From: an uncultured Neomegalonema sp.
GTDB taxonomy: Bacteria; Pseudomonadota; Alphaproteobacteria; Rhodobacterales; Rhodobacteraceae
Assembly: GCA_937927905.1 (NCBI GenBank)
Contig: CALFWP010000182.1
Location: 1 to 7,290, forward strand
Length of the DNA stretch: 7,290 nt
Direction of reading: 5' to 3'
Under the pieces are notes generated by a model that worked only from the letters and a program-made list of their open reading frames with translations, did not search any database and had not been told where the DNA came from. Within the stretch, counting starts at the first letter, position 1; the number at the start of each line of letters is the position of its first letter. A program made the position numbers and the translations under genes. Positions 1-6,734 of the stretch are shown here, piece by piece.

Positions 1-207
1 GTCGAGCATATCGGCGACGCCCTCAATCGCGGCGCGGGTCAACCAGCCCTCCTGGGACTGCGCCCGCCAGAGCAGCGGGATAATCGCCGATGCCTGCCGT
101 CCTTCGGGAAATTTAGCGATCTGCGTGGCGGCCCAGGCCGCATTCCCGGCTGTGAATTCAAAACCCGAAGGCTGAACCGCGTCAGGAGCAAGGCGTCGTG
201 TGCTCAT
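1..207 (-). CDS. nuoE: NADH-quinone oxidoreductase subunit E (24 kDa subunit), N-terminal part
   Basis: This is the first 69 codons of NuoE; the gene continues beyond the left edge of the window. NuoE is a peripheral-arm subunit of complex I. Its thioredoxin-like domain carries a 2Fe-2S cluster (N1a) and works next to the FMN-bearing NuoF. The visible part is the N-terminal helical region, with the family signature around residues 30-48 (AKFPEGRQASAIIPLLWRAQ), followed by QEGWLTRAAIE. The cluster cysteines lie further on and are not visible. The start is the ATG at 207-205, preceded by an AAGAGGA ribosome-binding site (218-224 on the plus strand). It lies 41 bases after the nuoD stop, on the same strand, and follows the standard order nuoA-B-C-D-E. 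Identification is from family knowledge of the N-terminus. Confidence 0.93.
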   Translation of the reverse strand, partial: MSTRRLAPDAVQPSGFEFTAGNAAWAATQIAKFPEGRQASAIIPLLWRAQSQEGWLTRAAIEGVADMLD

Positions 208-248
208 TGTATTATAGTCCTCTTCGGATCCGGCGCATTATCGGCCGC

Positions 249-1469
249 TCACCGGTCAATTTCTCCGAAAACAATATCGAGCGAGCCGAGTATCGCACTC
301 ACATCAGCCAGCATATGCCCCCGGCACATGAAATCCATCGCTGCCAGGTGCGGAAAGCCGGGTGCCCGGATTTTCAGCTTATAGGGCTTATTGGAGCCAT
401 CGCTGATCATATACACGCCGAACTCGCCCTTTGGGGCCTCGACACAGACATATGTCTCGCCCGCAGGCACCTTGAAGCCTTCGGTATAGAGCTTGAAGTG
501 ATGGATCAACGCCTCCATCGACCCTTTCATCTCACCGCGTTTCGGCGGGGTGACCTTACCGTCCAGGCTGGTGACCGGCTCGCCGATGAGGGTATCCAGT
601 TTTTCAAGACATTGGCGCATGATCCGCACGGATTCGCGCATTTCCAGCATCCGGATCAGGTACCGGTCATAGCAATCACCGTTCTTACCCACCGGTATCT
701 GAAAGTCATAATCGCTGTAATTTTCATAGGGTTGCGCACGCCGCAAATCCCACGCCCCGCCGGACCCGCGCACCATCACACCGGAAAACCCGAGCTTTTC
801 GCATTCATCCAGCGACACAACACCGATATCGACATTGCGTTGTTTGAAGATCCGGTTTTCAGTCAGCAATGTTTCCAGATCATCCAGAACCGCCGGAAAC
901 TCTTCTGTCCATTGCCAGATATCATCGAGCAGCGCTTTCGGCAGGTCCTGATGCACACCGCCGGGCCGGAAATACGCCGCGTGCAGCCGCGCACCGCAGG
1001 CCCGCTCGTAAAAGATCATCAGCTTTTCGCGCTCTTCAAAACCCCAGAGCGGCGGGGTCAGCGCGCCGACATCCATCGCCTGTGTCGTCACATTCAGCAG
1101 ATGCGAGAGAATACGCCCGATCTCGGAATAAAGCACACGGATCACCGAGGCACGGTAGGGCACGGTCACGCCCAACATCTTCTCGATGGCAAGGCAATAG
1201 GCGTGTTCCTGATTCATCGGGGCGACGTAATCAAGCCGGTCGAAATAGGGCAGCGCCTGAAGATAGGTCTTTTGTTCGATCAGCTTTTCGGTACCGCGAT
1301 GCAAGAGGCCGATATGCGGGTCCACACGGTCCACAATCTCACCGTCCAGCTCCAGCACAAGGCGCAAAACACCATGGGCCGCCGGATGCTGAGGCCCGAA
1401 ATTGATGTTGAAATTCCGGATCGAAGTTTCTCCGTCCTTGACCGGGACAATCGGGGTCACTTCATTCAT
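249..1469 (-). CDS. nuoD: NADH-quinone oxidoreductase subunit D (49 kDa subunit)
   Basis: NuoD is the 49 kDa subunit of complex I. It sits at the junction of the peripheral and membrane arms and forms most of the quinone-binding pocket together with NuoB. The 406-residue length is normal for the family. The quinone-site loop GPQHPAAHG is at residues 25-33; H32 corresponds to the conserved pocket histidine. The motif HIGLLHRGTEKLIE starts at residue 52, and LDYV at 79-82 supplies the pocket tyrosine (Y81). The C-terminus ends in the family-typical DIVFGEIDR. The protein is soluble, with no transmembrane segments. The start ATG overlaps the nuoC stop as ATGA, with an AGAGGG ribosome-binding site just upstream inside nuoC, so translational coupling is likely. 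A long antisense reading frame opposite this gene is a codon-bias shadow. Confidence 0.98.
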   Translation of the reverse strand: MNEVTPIVPVKDGETSIRNFNINFGPQHPAAHGVLRLVLELDGEIVDRVDPHIGLLHRGTEKLIEQKTYLQALPYFDRLDYVAPMNQEHAYCLAIEKMLGVTVPYRASVIRVLYSEIGRILSHLLNVTTQAMDVGALTPPLWGFEEREKLMIFYERACGARLHAAYFRPGGVHQDLPKALLDDIWQWTEEFPAVLDDLETLLTENRIFKQRNVDIGVVSLDECEKLGFSGVMVRGSGGAWDLRRAQPYENYSDYDFQIPVGKNGDCYDRYLIRMLEMRESVRIMRQCLEKLDTLIGEPVTSLDGKVTPPKRGEMKGSMEALIHHFKLYTEGFKVPAGETYVCVEAPKGEFGVYMISDGSNKPYKLKIRAPGFPHLAAMDFMCRGHMLADVSAILGSLDIVFGEIDR

Positions 1470-2092
1470 GATGCACCCTCTTTCTCATCCGCCTTTTCAT
1501 CGCCCGGCAGGATATATTCCGCCCCCTCCCACGGAGACATAAAGTCAAACGAGCGCATTTCCTGCACCAGCTTCACCGGCTCATAAACAACGCGCTTGAC
1601 CTCCTCGTCATAGCGCAGCTCGACATAGCCTGTGACCGGAAAATCCTTGCGCAGCGGATAGCCGCGAAACCCGTAATCGGTAAGAATACGGCGCATATCC
1701 GGATGACCGGAGAACAAAATACCGTACATATCGAACGTCTCGCGCTCGTACCAGTCGGCACAGGGAAAAACATCCATCACCGAAAGGGCAATCTCGCCCT
1801 CGCGCAGGGCGGTTTTGACCCGGATGCGCTGGTTCTGGCGCATTGAAAGCAGGTGATACACCACGTCAAAGCGCCGCTCGCGCCCGGGGTAATCCACCGC
1901 CGTAATGTCGATAAGAGACTTATACTGACAGGTGCCCTCATCCCGCAGGTGCTTGAGCACCTGTCCGATCCGGTCATGGGGCACATGAAGGGTCAGCTCG
2001 CCATCGGTTACCTCATAGCGCAGCACCGCGTCTTCCAGAACGGAAGCAATAGCATCGCCGTGATCGTCGAGGGCTTCAACATCAATCATCAT
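1466..2092 (-). CDS. nuoC: NADH-quinone oxidoreductase subunit C (30 kDa subunit)
   Basis: NuoC is the 30 kDa peripheral-arm subunit of complex I. It carries no cofactor and packs against NuoD and NuoB. It is 208 residues long, the usual size for a stand-alone alphaproteobacterial NuoC (it is fused to NuoD in enterobacteria). The diagnostic signature is at residues 116-125 (ERETFDMYGI), followed by GHPDMRRIL and GFRGYPLRKDFP (129-152). The C-terminal tail is acidic and charged (PGDEKADEKEGAS). The gene starts within the nuoB stop (ATGA overlap) and ends within the nuoD start (ATGA overlap), so nuoB-C-D are translationally linked. Two consecutive ATG codons open the frame. The first is annotated because it gives the overlap. 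Confidence 0.97.
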   Translation of the reverse strand: MMIDVEALDDHGDAIASVLEDAVLRYEVTDGELTLHVPHDRIGQVLKHLRDEGTCQYKSLIDITAVDYPGRERRFDVVYHLLSMRQNQRIRVKTALREGEIALSVMDVFPCADWYERETFDMYGILFSGHPDMRRILTDYGFRGYPLRKDFPVTGYVELRYDEEVKRVVYEPVKLVQEMRSFDFMSPWEGAEYILPGDEKADEKEGAS

Positions 2093-2640
2093 CGTTGAAT
2101 CGTCCCCACGCGCCGGATTTTCCGTTGCAGCTGTAGGATGCCGTAAAGCAGCGCCTCGGCGGTGGGCGGACAGCCGGGCACGTAAATATCCACCGGTACA
2201 ATCCGGTCGCAGCCGCGCACGACCGAATAGGAATAGTGATAATACCCGCCGCCATTGGCGCAGGATCCCATCGAGATCACATAGCGCGGCTCCGGCATCT
2301 GGTCATAGACCTTGCGCAAAGCGGGGGCCATTTTGTTGGTCAGAGTACCGGCCACAATCATAACATCGGACTGGCGCGGACTGGCGCGCGGGGCAAAACC
2401 GAAGCGCTCCACATCATAGCGCGGCATGGAGGTATGCATCATCTCCACTGCGCAACAGGCCAGACCGAAGGTCATCCACATCAGCGATCCGGTACGGCCC
2501 CAGTTCACAAGGTCCTCGGCACTGGTCAGGATATAGCCCTTATCCGCCAGTTCCGCGGAAATCGCCGTCGTCATGACCTCTTTATCAGGTCCGGCAACCG
2601 TGGCACCGGCCGGAGACAGGATCAGGTTGGAATCGGTCAT
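2089..2640 (-). CDS. nuoB: NADH-quinone oxidoreductase subunit B (PSST subunit)
   Basis: NuoB carries the terminal 4Fe-4S cluster N2, which hands electrons to quinone at the interface with NuoD. The cluster ligands are visible: the tandem cysteines C62-C63 in GLACCAVEMM, C127 in SMGSCANGGG and C157 in VPGCPPTAEAL. The 183-residue protein is very strongly conserved from about residue 40 onward. The frame stays open 12 codons further upstream to an ATG at 2676, but that start lies inside nuoA and has no ribosome-binding site. The ATG at 2640 lies one base after the nuoA stop (TGA C ATG), with GGGA just upstream, so it is preferred. The first 30 residues or so are variable in the family. The gene is in the operon between nuoA and nuoC. 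Confidence 0.97.
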   Translation of the reverse strand: MTDSNLILSPAGATVAGPDKEVMTTAISAELADKGYILTSAEDLVNWGRTGSLMWMTFGLACCAVEMMHTSMPRYDVERFGFAPRASPRQSDVMIVAGTLTNKMAPALRKVYDQMPEPRYVISMGSCANGGGYYHYSYSVVRGCDRIVPVDIYVPGCPPTAEALLYGILQLQRKIRRVGTIQR

Positions 2641-2641
2641 G

Positions 2642-3007
2642 TCATTCCCAATCCAGCGCACCCTTGCGCCATTCATAGATGAAACCGATGGTCAGAACGC
2701 CCAGGAAAACCATCATCGACCAGAACCCGAACATCCCGATCTGACCGAAGGAAGCGGCCCACGGGAACAGGAATGCGGCTTCAAGATCAAAGATTATGAA
2801 CAGGATGGCGACGAGGTAAAACCGCACATCAAACTTCATGCGCGCATCATCGAAGGCATTGAATCCGCACTCATAGGCGGAAACTTTCTCCGCATCCGGA
2901 TTGGACGGTGCCGCAATCGCCGCCGCGAGGATGAACACCAGCCCCAAAGCGATTGCAATCCCGAGAAAAATCAGAATCGGCAAATATTCCAGTAGAAAAG
3001 CGTCCAT
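2642..3007 (-). CDS. nuoA: NADH-quinone oxidoreductase subunit A
   Basis: NuoA is a small membrane subunit of complex I at the base of the peripheral arm; its cytoplasm-facing loop borders the quinone chamber. It is 121 residues long, normal for the family, with three hydrophobic helices at roughly 8-32, 62-84 and 91-111. The loop between helices 1 and 2 holds the conserved YECGF (45-49, with C47) and KFDVRFY (58-64). Helix 2 contains the conserved acidic pair D74/E76 in FDLEAAFLFPWA. It is the first gene of the operon. A ribosome-binding site (AGGGA, 3016-3020 on the plus strand) lies 8 bases before the ATG, with a sigma70-like promoter about 33 bases upstream. Confidence 0.97.
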   Translation of the reverse strand: MDAFLLEYLPILIFLGIAIALGLVFILAAAIAAPSNPDAEKVSAYECGFNAFDDARMKFDVRFYLVAILFIIFDLEAAFLFPWAASFGQIGMFGFWSMMVFLGVLTIGFIYEWRKGALDWE

Positions 3008-3039
3008 TGACGGAATCCCTGCTCATGTTTTTCCCGCGA

Positions 3040-3068
3040 GAGATACCGCTACGCCACAGCAGCGTCAA
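3040..3068 (-). promoter_or_regulatory. Probable sigma70-type promoter of the nuo operon
   Basis: Reading on the minus strand, TTGACG (3068-3063) is separated by exactly 17 bases from TATCTC (3045-3040). The -35 box matches five of six consensus bases. The -10 box is weaker and keeps the initial TAT. Transcription would start near 3033, giving a leader of about 26 bases that contains the AGGGA ribosome-binding site of nuoA. The position, spacing and orientation all fit, and no other gene separates it from nuoA. This is a prediction from sequence only. Confidence 0.6.
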
Positions 3069-3089
3069 TGACAGAGCGCGGACATGTCA
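3069..3089. repeat. Operator-like inverted repeat abutting the nuo -35 box
   Basis: The arms TGACA (3069-3073) and TGTCA (3085-3089) are separated by 11 bases. The right arm is part of an 8-base perfect palindrome, GACATGTC (3081-3088). The repeat ends directly at the upstream edge of the putative -35 box, where an activator would usually sit. The cognate protein is not known. Five-base arms can occur by chance. Confidence 0.3.
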
Positions 3090-3125
3090 GCACACCCGCA
3101 GGCACATAAAACACCCACACGGCAT

Positions 3126-4028
3126 TTATTCCGCTTTAAGGTTGCCGCCGCGCATTACCATCGCAACACCAACAGCGGTCAGAATCACACCCGAAATCGC
3201 GACCGCGCCCAAAGTCTCTTTGAATAAAACCCATGACATCAATGCGGTACAGGGCGGAACCAGAAAGAAGAGGCTGGCGGTTTTGGAGGCCTCACCCCGC
3301 CGGATCAGGGTCATCAGCAGGCCGACAGCGCCGATCGACAAAACAATCACCAGCCATCCGAGCGCAAAAATAAAGTCCCCGCTCCAGACAACTTCACGCG
3401 TTTCCAGCAAAAATGCCAACGGCACGATCAAAAAAGACGCCCCGATATATTGGACGACCGCCCCGCTGCGCATCGGGGCATCTGCGCAATGTTTCTTCTG
3501 ATAAACCGTCGCCAGCGAAATCCCGAACAGGCCCGCAACACAAAGCCCCAACCCCGACAGATCACCCGCATCGCCGCTTATTTTGCGGGAGACAACGAGT
3601 ATCGCACCGGCCAGGCCGATCCACAGGCCCGCCCATTGCACGCGTGTCATCCGTTCACCCAGAAACATCCGCGCCAGAGAAACCGACAAAACCGGTTGCA
3701 TGCACACAATCAGTGCGGCAATACCCGCCTCCAACCCCAGCCAAATCGCCATGAATACGCCGCCCAGATACACCCCGTGCAGCAATGCCCCGACCAGCAG
3801 CAAATCCCGGCATTGCCGCGCATCCGGCCATCGGGCGCGGCTGATCAGCACCCAGCCTGTCATCAGCGCAATAACCACTGCAAACCGGATTGACAGAAAA
3901 GTTAGAGGTTCGGCGTAGGGCAACCCGAATTTTGCGCCGATAAAGCCGGTACTCCACAGCACGACGAAAACCGGCGCAATCGATAAAGAGAGAAGACTTG
4001 AAGAACGCGCCGCGCGTTGCATATTCAT
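3126..4028 (-). CDS. EamA/DMT-family transporter (probable small-molecule exporter)
   Basis: This is an inner-membrane protein of the drug/metabolite transporter superfamily. It is 300 residues long with about ten hydrophobic helices arranged as two EamA repeats (roughly 15-147 and 158-292). Family landmarks include the N-terminal VLWSTGFIGAKFGL (23-36), the repeat-ending LGERMTRVQWAGLWIGLAGA (123-142) and the matching KETLGAVAISGVILTAVGVA (270-289). The substrate cannot be inferred; many relatives export amino acids or other metabolites. The frame is open upstream to 4157, but that extension lies opposite the divergent response-regulator gene. The ATG at 4028 has an AGGAAA ribosome-binding site 5 bases upstream (4034-4039 on the plus strand), and the first helix follows it. 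It lies upstream of nuoA on the same strand, but the nuo operon appears to have its own promoter. No clear terminator is seen between them. Confidence 0.88.
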   Translation of the reverse strand: MNMQRAARSSSLLSLSIAPVFVVLWSTGFIGAKFGLPYAEPLTFLSIRFAVVIALMTGWVLISRARWPDARQCRDLLLVGALLHGVYLGGVFMAIWLGLEAGIAALIVCMQPVLSVSLARMFLGERMTRVQWAGLWIGLAGAILVVSRKISGDAGDLSGLGLCVAGLFGISLATVYQKKHCADAPMRSGAVVQYIGASFLIVPLAFLLETREVVWSGDFIFALGWLVIVLSIGAVGLLMTLIRRGEASKTASLFFLVPPCTALMSWVLFKETLGAVAISGVILTAVGVAMVMRGGNLKAE

Positions 4029-4062
4029 AAGCGTTTCCTGAACTGAACGGGACCCGACAGGT

Positions 4063-4620
4063 ATGAATACAGCCGACCTGATGCCAATCGGCGATGATCC
4101 CAGCTTGCTCATCGTGGATGATGATGCAGCATTCCGCAACCGTCTTGCCCGCGCCATGGAAGGTAGGGGGTTCTCCGTTCATCTTGCCGAAAGCGTTGAA
4201 CAGGGCATTGCCGCCACCGCCAACGGGTTTGCCCCTGCCTATGCAGTTGTTGACCTGCGACTGGAGGACGGCAACGGCCTGGATGTTGTCGAAGCCCTGC
4301 GCACAAAGAGGTCGGATACAAAGATCATTGTCCTGACCGGCTATGGCGCGATTGCCTCGGCTGTGGCGGCGGTCAAGGCGGGCGCGGTGGATTACCTATC
4401 GAAACCCGCCGATGCGGACGATATAGAAAACGCCCTGCGCGCCCCGAAAGAGGCCAAACCGCCGCCCCCCGAAAACCCGATGTCCGCCGACCGCATCCGG
4501 TGGGAGCATATCCAGCGGGTGTTCGAGTTGTGTGACCGTAATGTCAGTGAAACCGCCCGCCGCCTGAACATGCACCGGCGCACCTTACAGCGCATCCTCG
4601 CCAAGCGCTCCCCGCGCTGA
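4063..4620 (+). CDS. regA: ActR/PrrA/RegA-family redox response regulator
   Basis: This is a two-component response regulator of the alphaproteobacterial redox system (RegB/RegA, PrrB/PrrA, ActS/ActR). The system controls respiration, photosynthesis, and carbon and nitrogen fixation genes according to quinone redox state. The 185 residues contain a receiver domain (about 14-125) with acidic pocket D19/D20, phosphoacceptor D64 in VVDLRLEDG, T92 and K114. A proline-rich linker (PPPPENP, 133-139) follows. The C-terminal Fis-type helix-turn-helix (about 147-182) includes ELCDRNVSETARRLNMHRRT, almost invariant in this family. The protein appears intact. The start is ATG 4063, with only a weak GACAGG upstream; ATG 4081 is a less likely alternative. 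It diverges from the EamA gene with 34 bases between start codons, so its promoter must extend into that gene. A weak candidate is TTGAAG (3998) with TATTCA (4022). The partner histidine kinase is not in the window. Confidence 0.95.
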   Translation: MNTADLMPIGDDPSLLIVDDDAAFRNRLARAMEGRGFSVHLAESVEQGIAATANGFAPAYAVVDLRLEDGNGLDVVEALRTKRSDTKIIVLTGYGAIASAVAAVKAGAVDYLSKPADADDIENALRAPKEAKPPPPENPMSADRIRWEHIQRVFELCDRNVSETARRLNMHRRTLQRILAKRSPR

Positions 4621-4672
4621 ACAGCCTGCGAAAAAACGCATAAAACCCGCGCCGGAGCCTTGCTAAACCCGG

Positions 4673-4713
4673 GAACAGGCTTCAAGCTGACAGGGAGAAC
4701 CCTGTGAACAGGC
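4673..4713. repeat. Compact cluster of direct and inverted repeats downstream of regA
   Basis: The gene-free interval 4621-4898 contains this cluster. The direct repeat GAACAGGC occurs at 4673-4680 and 4706-4713. Between the copies lie a small palindrome, GCTTCAAGC (4679-4687), and a perfect hairpin, ACAGGG-AGAA-CCCTGT (4690-4705; 6-bp stem, 4-base loop). The hairpin has no T-tract, so it is not a classical intrinsic terminator, although it may limit transcription leaving regA. The remainder of the interval (about 4714-4898) is AT-rich, with a weak 5-bp hairpin at 4805-4819. I see no convincing gene or RNA in it. Start-proximal promoter candidates for the next gene are too weak to call. Confidence 0.4.
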
Positions 4714-4898
4714 CGCGCACTGTGATTTTATACGCGTCTGTCAGCGGCTTCACCGGGCCGTAAGCATATAAAATACCAAAAATGACTCGTACGGCGGAAC
4801 ATAACACACGCTTTGTGTGATACAGACAAGACTGATATGGATTTATAAAACGGGCAGCAAAGCAGCTATCGCCCACTAAACGATCCGGAATTTTGTCA

Positions 4899-6593
4899 AT
4901 GAGCCTGAATTTTGATACCAAAAACCAGACATTCCGCCAAATCATGGGGAATGGCTTGAAGTACTGGGTCCCCAAATTTCAGCGCGATTATGCCTGGTCC
5001 GAAGAACAATGGGAGGATTTATGGCAGGATCTCGTTTCAACAGAAGAAAGTGAGCAACACTACCTCGGCTATCTGGTCCTGCAAAATGATGACGCGAGAA
5101 CCTTTGCCGTAATCGACGGCCAACAGCGTCTTACGACGATCAGCATTATCATCCTGGCGGCATTATATCAGCTAAAGGCATTGATCGAGGCAGATGAAGA
5201 GCCGGAAAATAACAAAACACGCCTCGAAACCCTTAAAAATACATTTATCGGATTCACCGATCCGGTGTCTTTGGCAACAACACCGAAATTAACACTGAAC
5301 AGAAACAACGAAGCATTCTACCGCCGGTATTTGGCCAAGCTGGAATCACCCTCGTCAAGAAACCTGAACCGCTCATCAAAACTGCTTGTAAAAGCGCTCG
5401 AATTTTTTGCCGAGCAACTGAAAAAAAACGAATTAAAGACCGGCGAAGAACTTGCAAAATTTATTGAAAGCAACATAGATAAAATGCTTTTTACAACAAT
5501 CACTGTTGGCAGCGACCTGAATGCCTACAGGGTTTTCGAAACGTTGAATGCCCGGGGGGTTCAATTATCCGTTCCGGACCTTGTGAAAAATTATATCTTT
5601 TCAATCATTGATACCGGAGCCGATCTGCATGACAATGAAATTCTTGAACTTGAAGAGACTTGGGGAGAAATAACCGGTCAACTCGGATCACATGATTTTA
5701 CCAGATTTATTCACGCGGAGTGGAACAGCCGTAATCCCCTTGCTCCCAAAAACAGTCTGTTCAAAAGGATAAAACAGAACATATCCGACCGGAATTCCGC
5801 CCATGACTATTTGAGAAAGCTTGAGAGTGCAGCACAAACATACGCCGCACTTCAAAGTGAGAATGATGAATTCTGGAACCGCACCGGATATTCAGGCGCG
5901 CGTAAATACGTAGAGGTATTAAATCTGTTCAATATTGCACTGCCGACCGGCGTCTTACTCGCAGCATATGATGCATTTTCGCCGGAACGCTTTGTAAAAA
6001 TTCTCCGTTATATCGCTACAGTTTCCATCCGCTACAACATCATCGGATCCAGACCGGGAAATGAACAGGAGCGTTTTTACAACAGATTGGCGCAAAAAAT
6101 ATCTTCCGGAGAAATCACCAATCTGAGCGGTATAAAAAATGCCATTCGCGAAATTTATGTTTCTGATGATGAATTCAGACATGATTTCAAATCCAAACAA
6201 TTCCGTACAGCACAATCACCCAAAAAGCCGAGATATATTCTCGCCCGGCTTGAAAATCGGGCAAATCCGGAATTGCAATTAAGCCCCTCGAGTTTAACGC
6301 TGGAACATATCGCGCCTCTTAACCCGTCAGAAGAATGGGTAACAGCGTTTTCGCCCGATCCTGTAGAGGACTCCGTGACCTTGCTTGGTAATATGACTTT
6401 GCTTCCTGCTGACGCAAATCGCGATCTGAAAAACGCTTCTTTTTCGGATAAGAAAAAAGTCTATGCAACATCATCGCTGATTATCACAAAAAGAATTTGC
6501 AACGTAGATGAATGGAACCGTGAGACAATTGAAGCGCGCCAGGCGTGGCTCTCCGATCTGGCCGTCAATGAGTGGCACATTGATTTTACCTGA
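4899..6593 (+). CDS. DUF262-DUF1524 single-chain protein (GmrSD-like, putative restriction/defence nuclease)
   Basis: The 564-residue protein fuses an N-terminal DUF262 (GmrS-type, ParB-like nucleotide-binding) domain to a C-terminal DUF1524 (GmrD-type, HNH-like nuclease) domain. Visible DUF262 motifs are VPKFQRDYAW (24-33), the nucleotide-site motif DGQQRLTT (73-80) and FETLNARGVQLSVPDLVKNY (213-232). The nuclease part shows LEHIAPLNP (468-476, catalytic-type E-H), LGNMTLL (496-502) and a downstream N/K-rich segment, NRDLKNASFSDKKKVY. All key motifs look intact. Relatives include GmrSD, BrxU and SspE, which cleave modified DNA or act in phage defence; the target here is unknown. The ATG at 4899 has GGAA 8 bases upstream. 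A TTG two codons earlier is less likely. The gene is markedly AT-richer than its neighbours (for example 21 G+C of 60 at 5401-5460 against 36 of 60 at 1321-1380), consistent with horizontal acquisition. It stands alone, with no methylase or partner subunit visible. Confidence 0.88.
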   Translation: MSLNFDTKNQTFRQIMGNGLKYWVPKFQRDYAWSEEQWEDLWQDLVSTEESEQHYLGYLVLQNDDARTFAVIDGQQRLTTISIIILAALYQLKALIEADEEPENNKTRLETLKNTFIGFTDPVSLATTPKLTLNRNNEAFYRRYLAKLESPSSRNLNRSSKLLVKALEFFAEQLKKNELKTGEELAKFIESNIDKMLFTTITVGSDLNAYRVFETLNARGVQLSVPDLVKNYIFSIIDTGADLHDNEILELEETWGEITGQLGSHDFTRFIHAEWNSRNPLAPKNSLFKRIKQNISDRNSAHDYLRKLESAAQTYAALQSENDEFWNRTGYSGARKYVEVLNLFNIALPTGVLLAAYDAFSPERFVKILRYIATVSIRYNIIGSRPGNEQERFYNRLAQKISSGEITNLSGIKNAIREIYVSDDEFRHDFKSKQFRTAQSPKKPRYILARLENRANPELQLSPSSLTLEHIAPLNPSEEWVTAFSPDPVEDSVTLLGNMTLLPADANRDLKNASFSDKKKVYATSSLIITKRICNVDEWNRETIEARQAWLSDLAVNEWHIDFT

Positions 6594-6614
6594 TCCGCTC
6601 CGCTAATTCTCACT

Positions 6615-6634
6615 GGCGGAAAAGAGCATCCGCC
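6615..6634. repeat. Short perfect inverted repeat after the DUF262 gene
   Basis: GGCGGA (6615-6620) and TCCGCC (6629-6634) form a 6-bp GC-rich stem with an 8-base loop, starting 22 bases after the stop codon at 6593. No T-tract follows, so at most it is a weak or factor-assisted terminator or an mRNA 3'-end stabiliser. Confidence 0.35.
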
Positions 6635-6685
6635 CCATACTCACCGGCAAGAGCACAGCAGGTTCCCATCCGTAAGGCACTTCTG

Positions 6686-6694
6686 TGTTACAAT
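6686..6694 (+). promoter_or_regulatory. Candidate extended -10 promoter element for the Imm11-like gene
   Basis: TGTTACAAT matches an extended -10 box: TG, one base, then TACAAT, which is five of six consensus bases. No good -35 box lies at the right distance, which is common for extended -10 promoters. Transcription would start near 6701, about 34 bases before the ATG at 6735. Prediction only. Confidence 0.33.
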
Positions 6695-6734
6695 ACACCC
6701 CGGAACTGTACATACGCGGAAAGGTTGAAGGGCT

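Noticed and set aside
198..1586. A 462-codon open frame on the plus strand opposite nuoD
   Set aside because: It is antisense to the unambiguous nuoD gene, has no family-like sequence, and is histidine/arginine/proline-rich as expected for the complement of a GC-rich gene.
2641..2676. Longer nuoB with a start at 2676
   Set aside because: It would overlap nuoA by 35 bases, has no ribosome-binding site, and adds residues not expected in NuoB; ATG 2640 is directly after the nuoA stop.
4029..4157. N-terminal extension of the EamA transporter to 4157
   Set aside because: The extension lies opposite the start of the response-regulator gene and has no membrane segment; ATG 4028 has a good ribosome-binding site and leads directly into the first helix.
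4690..4705. Hairpin as an intrinsic terminator of regA
   Set aside because: The stem is perfect, but no T-run follows on either strand, so a Rho-independent terminator is not supported.
4813..4841. Possible promoter TTGTGT-17-TATGGA before the DUF262 gene
   Set aside because: The -10 box matches only half of the consensus, and alternatives such as TATAAA at 4844 lack a -35 box; in an AT-rich region such matches are expected by chance.
4392..4975. Two minus-strand open frames spanning the end of regA and the following gap
   Set aside because: The first is antisense to the regA helix-turn-helix. The second runs into the DUF262 gene on the opposite strand. Neither shows recognisable domains or a convincing ribosome-binding site.
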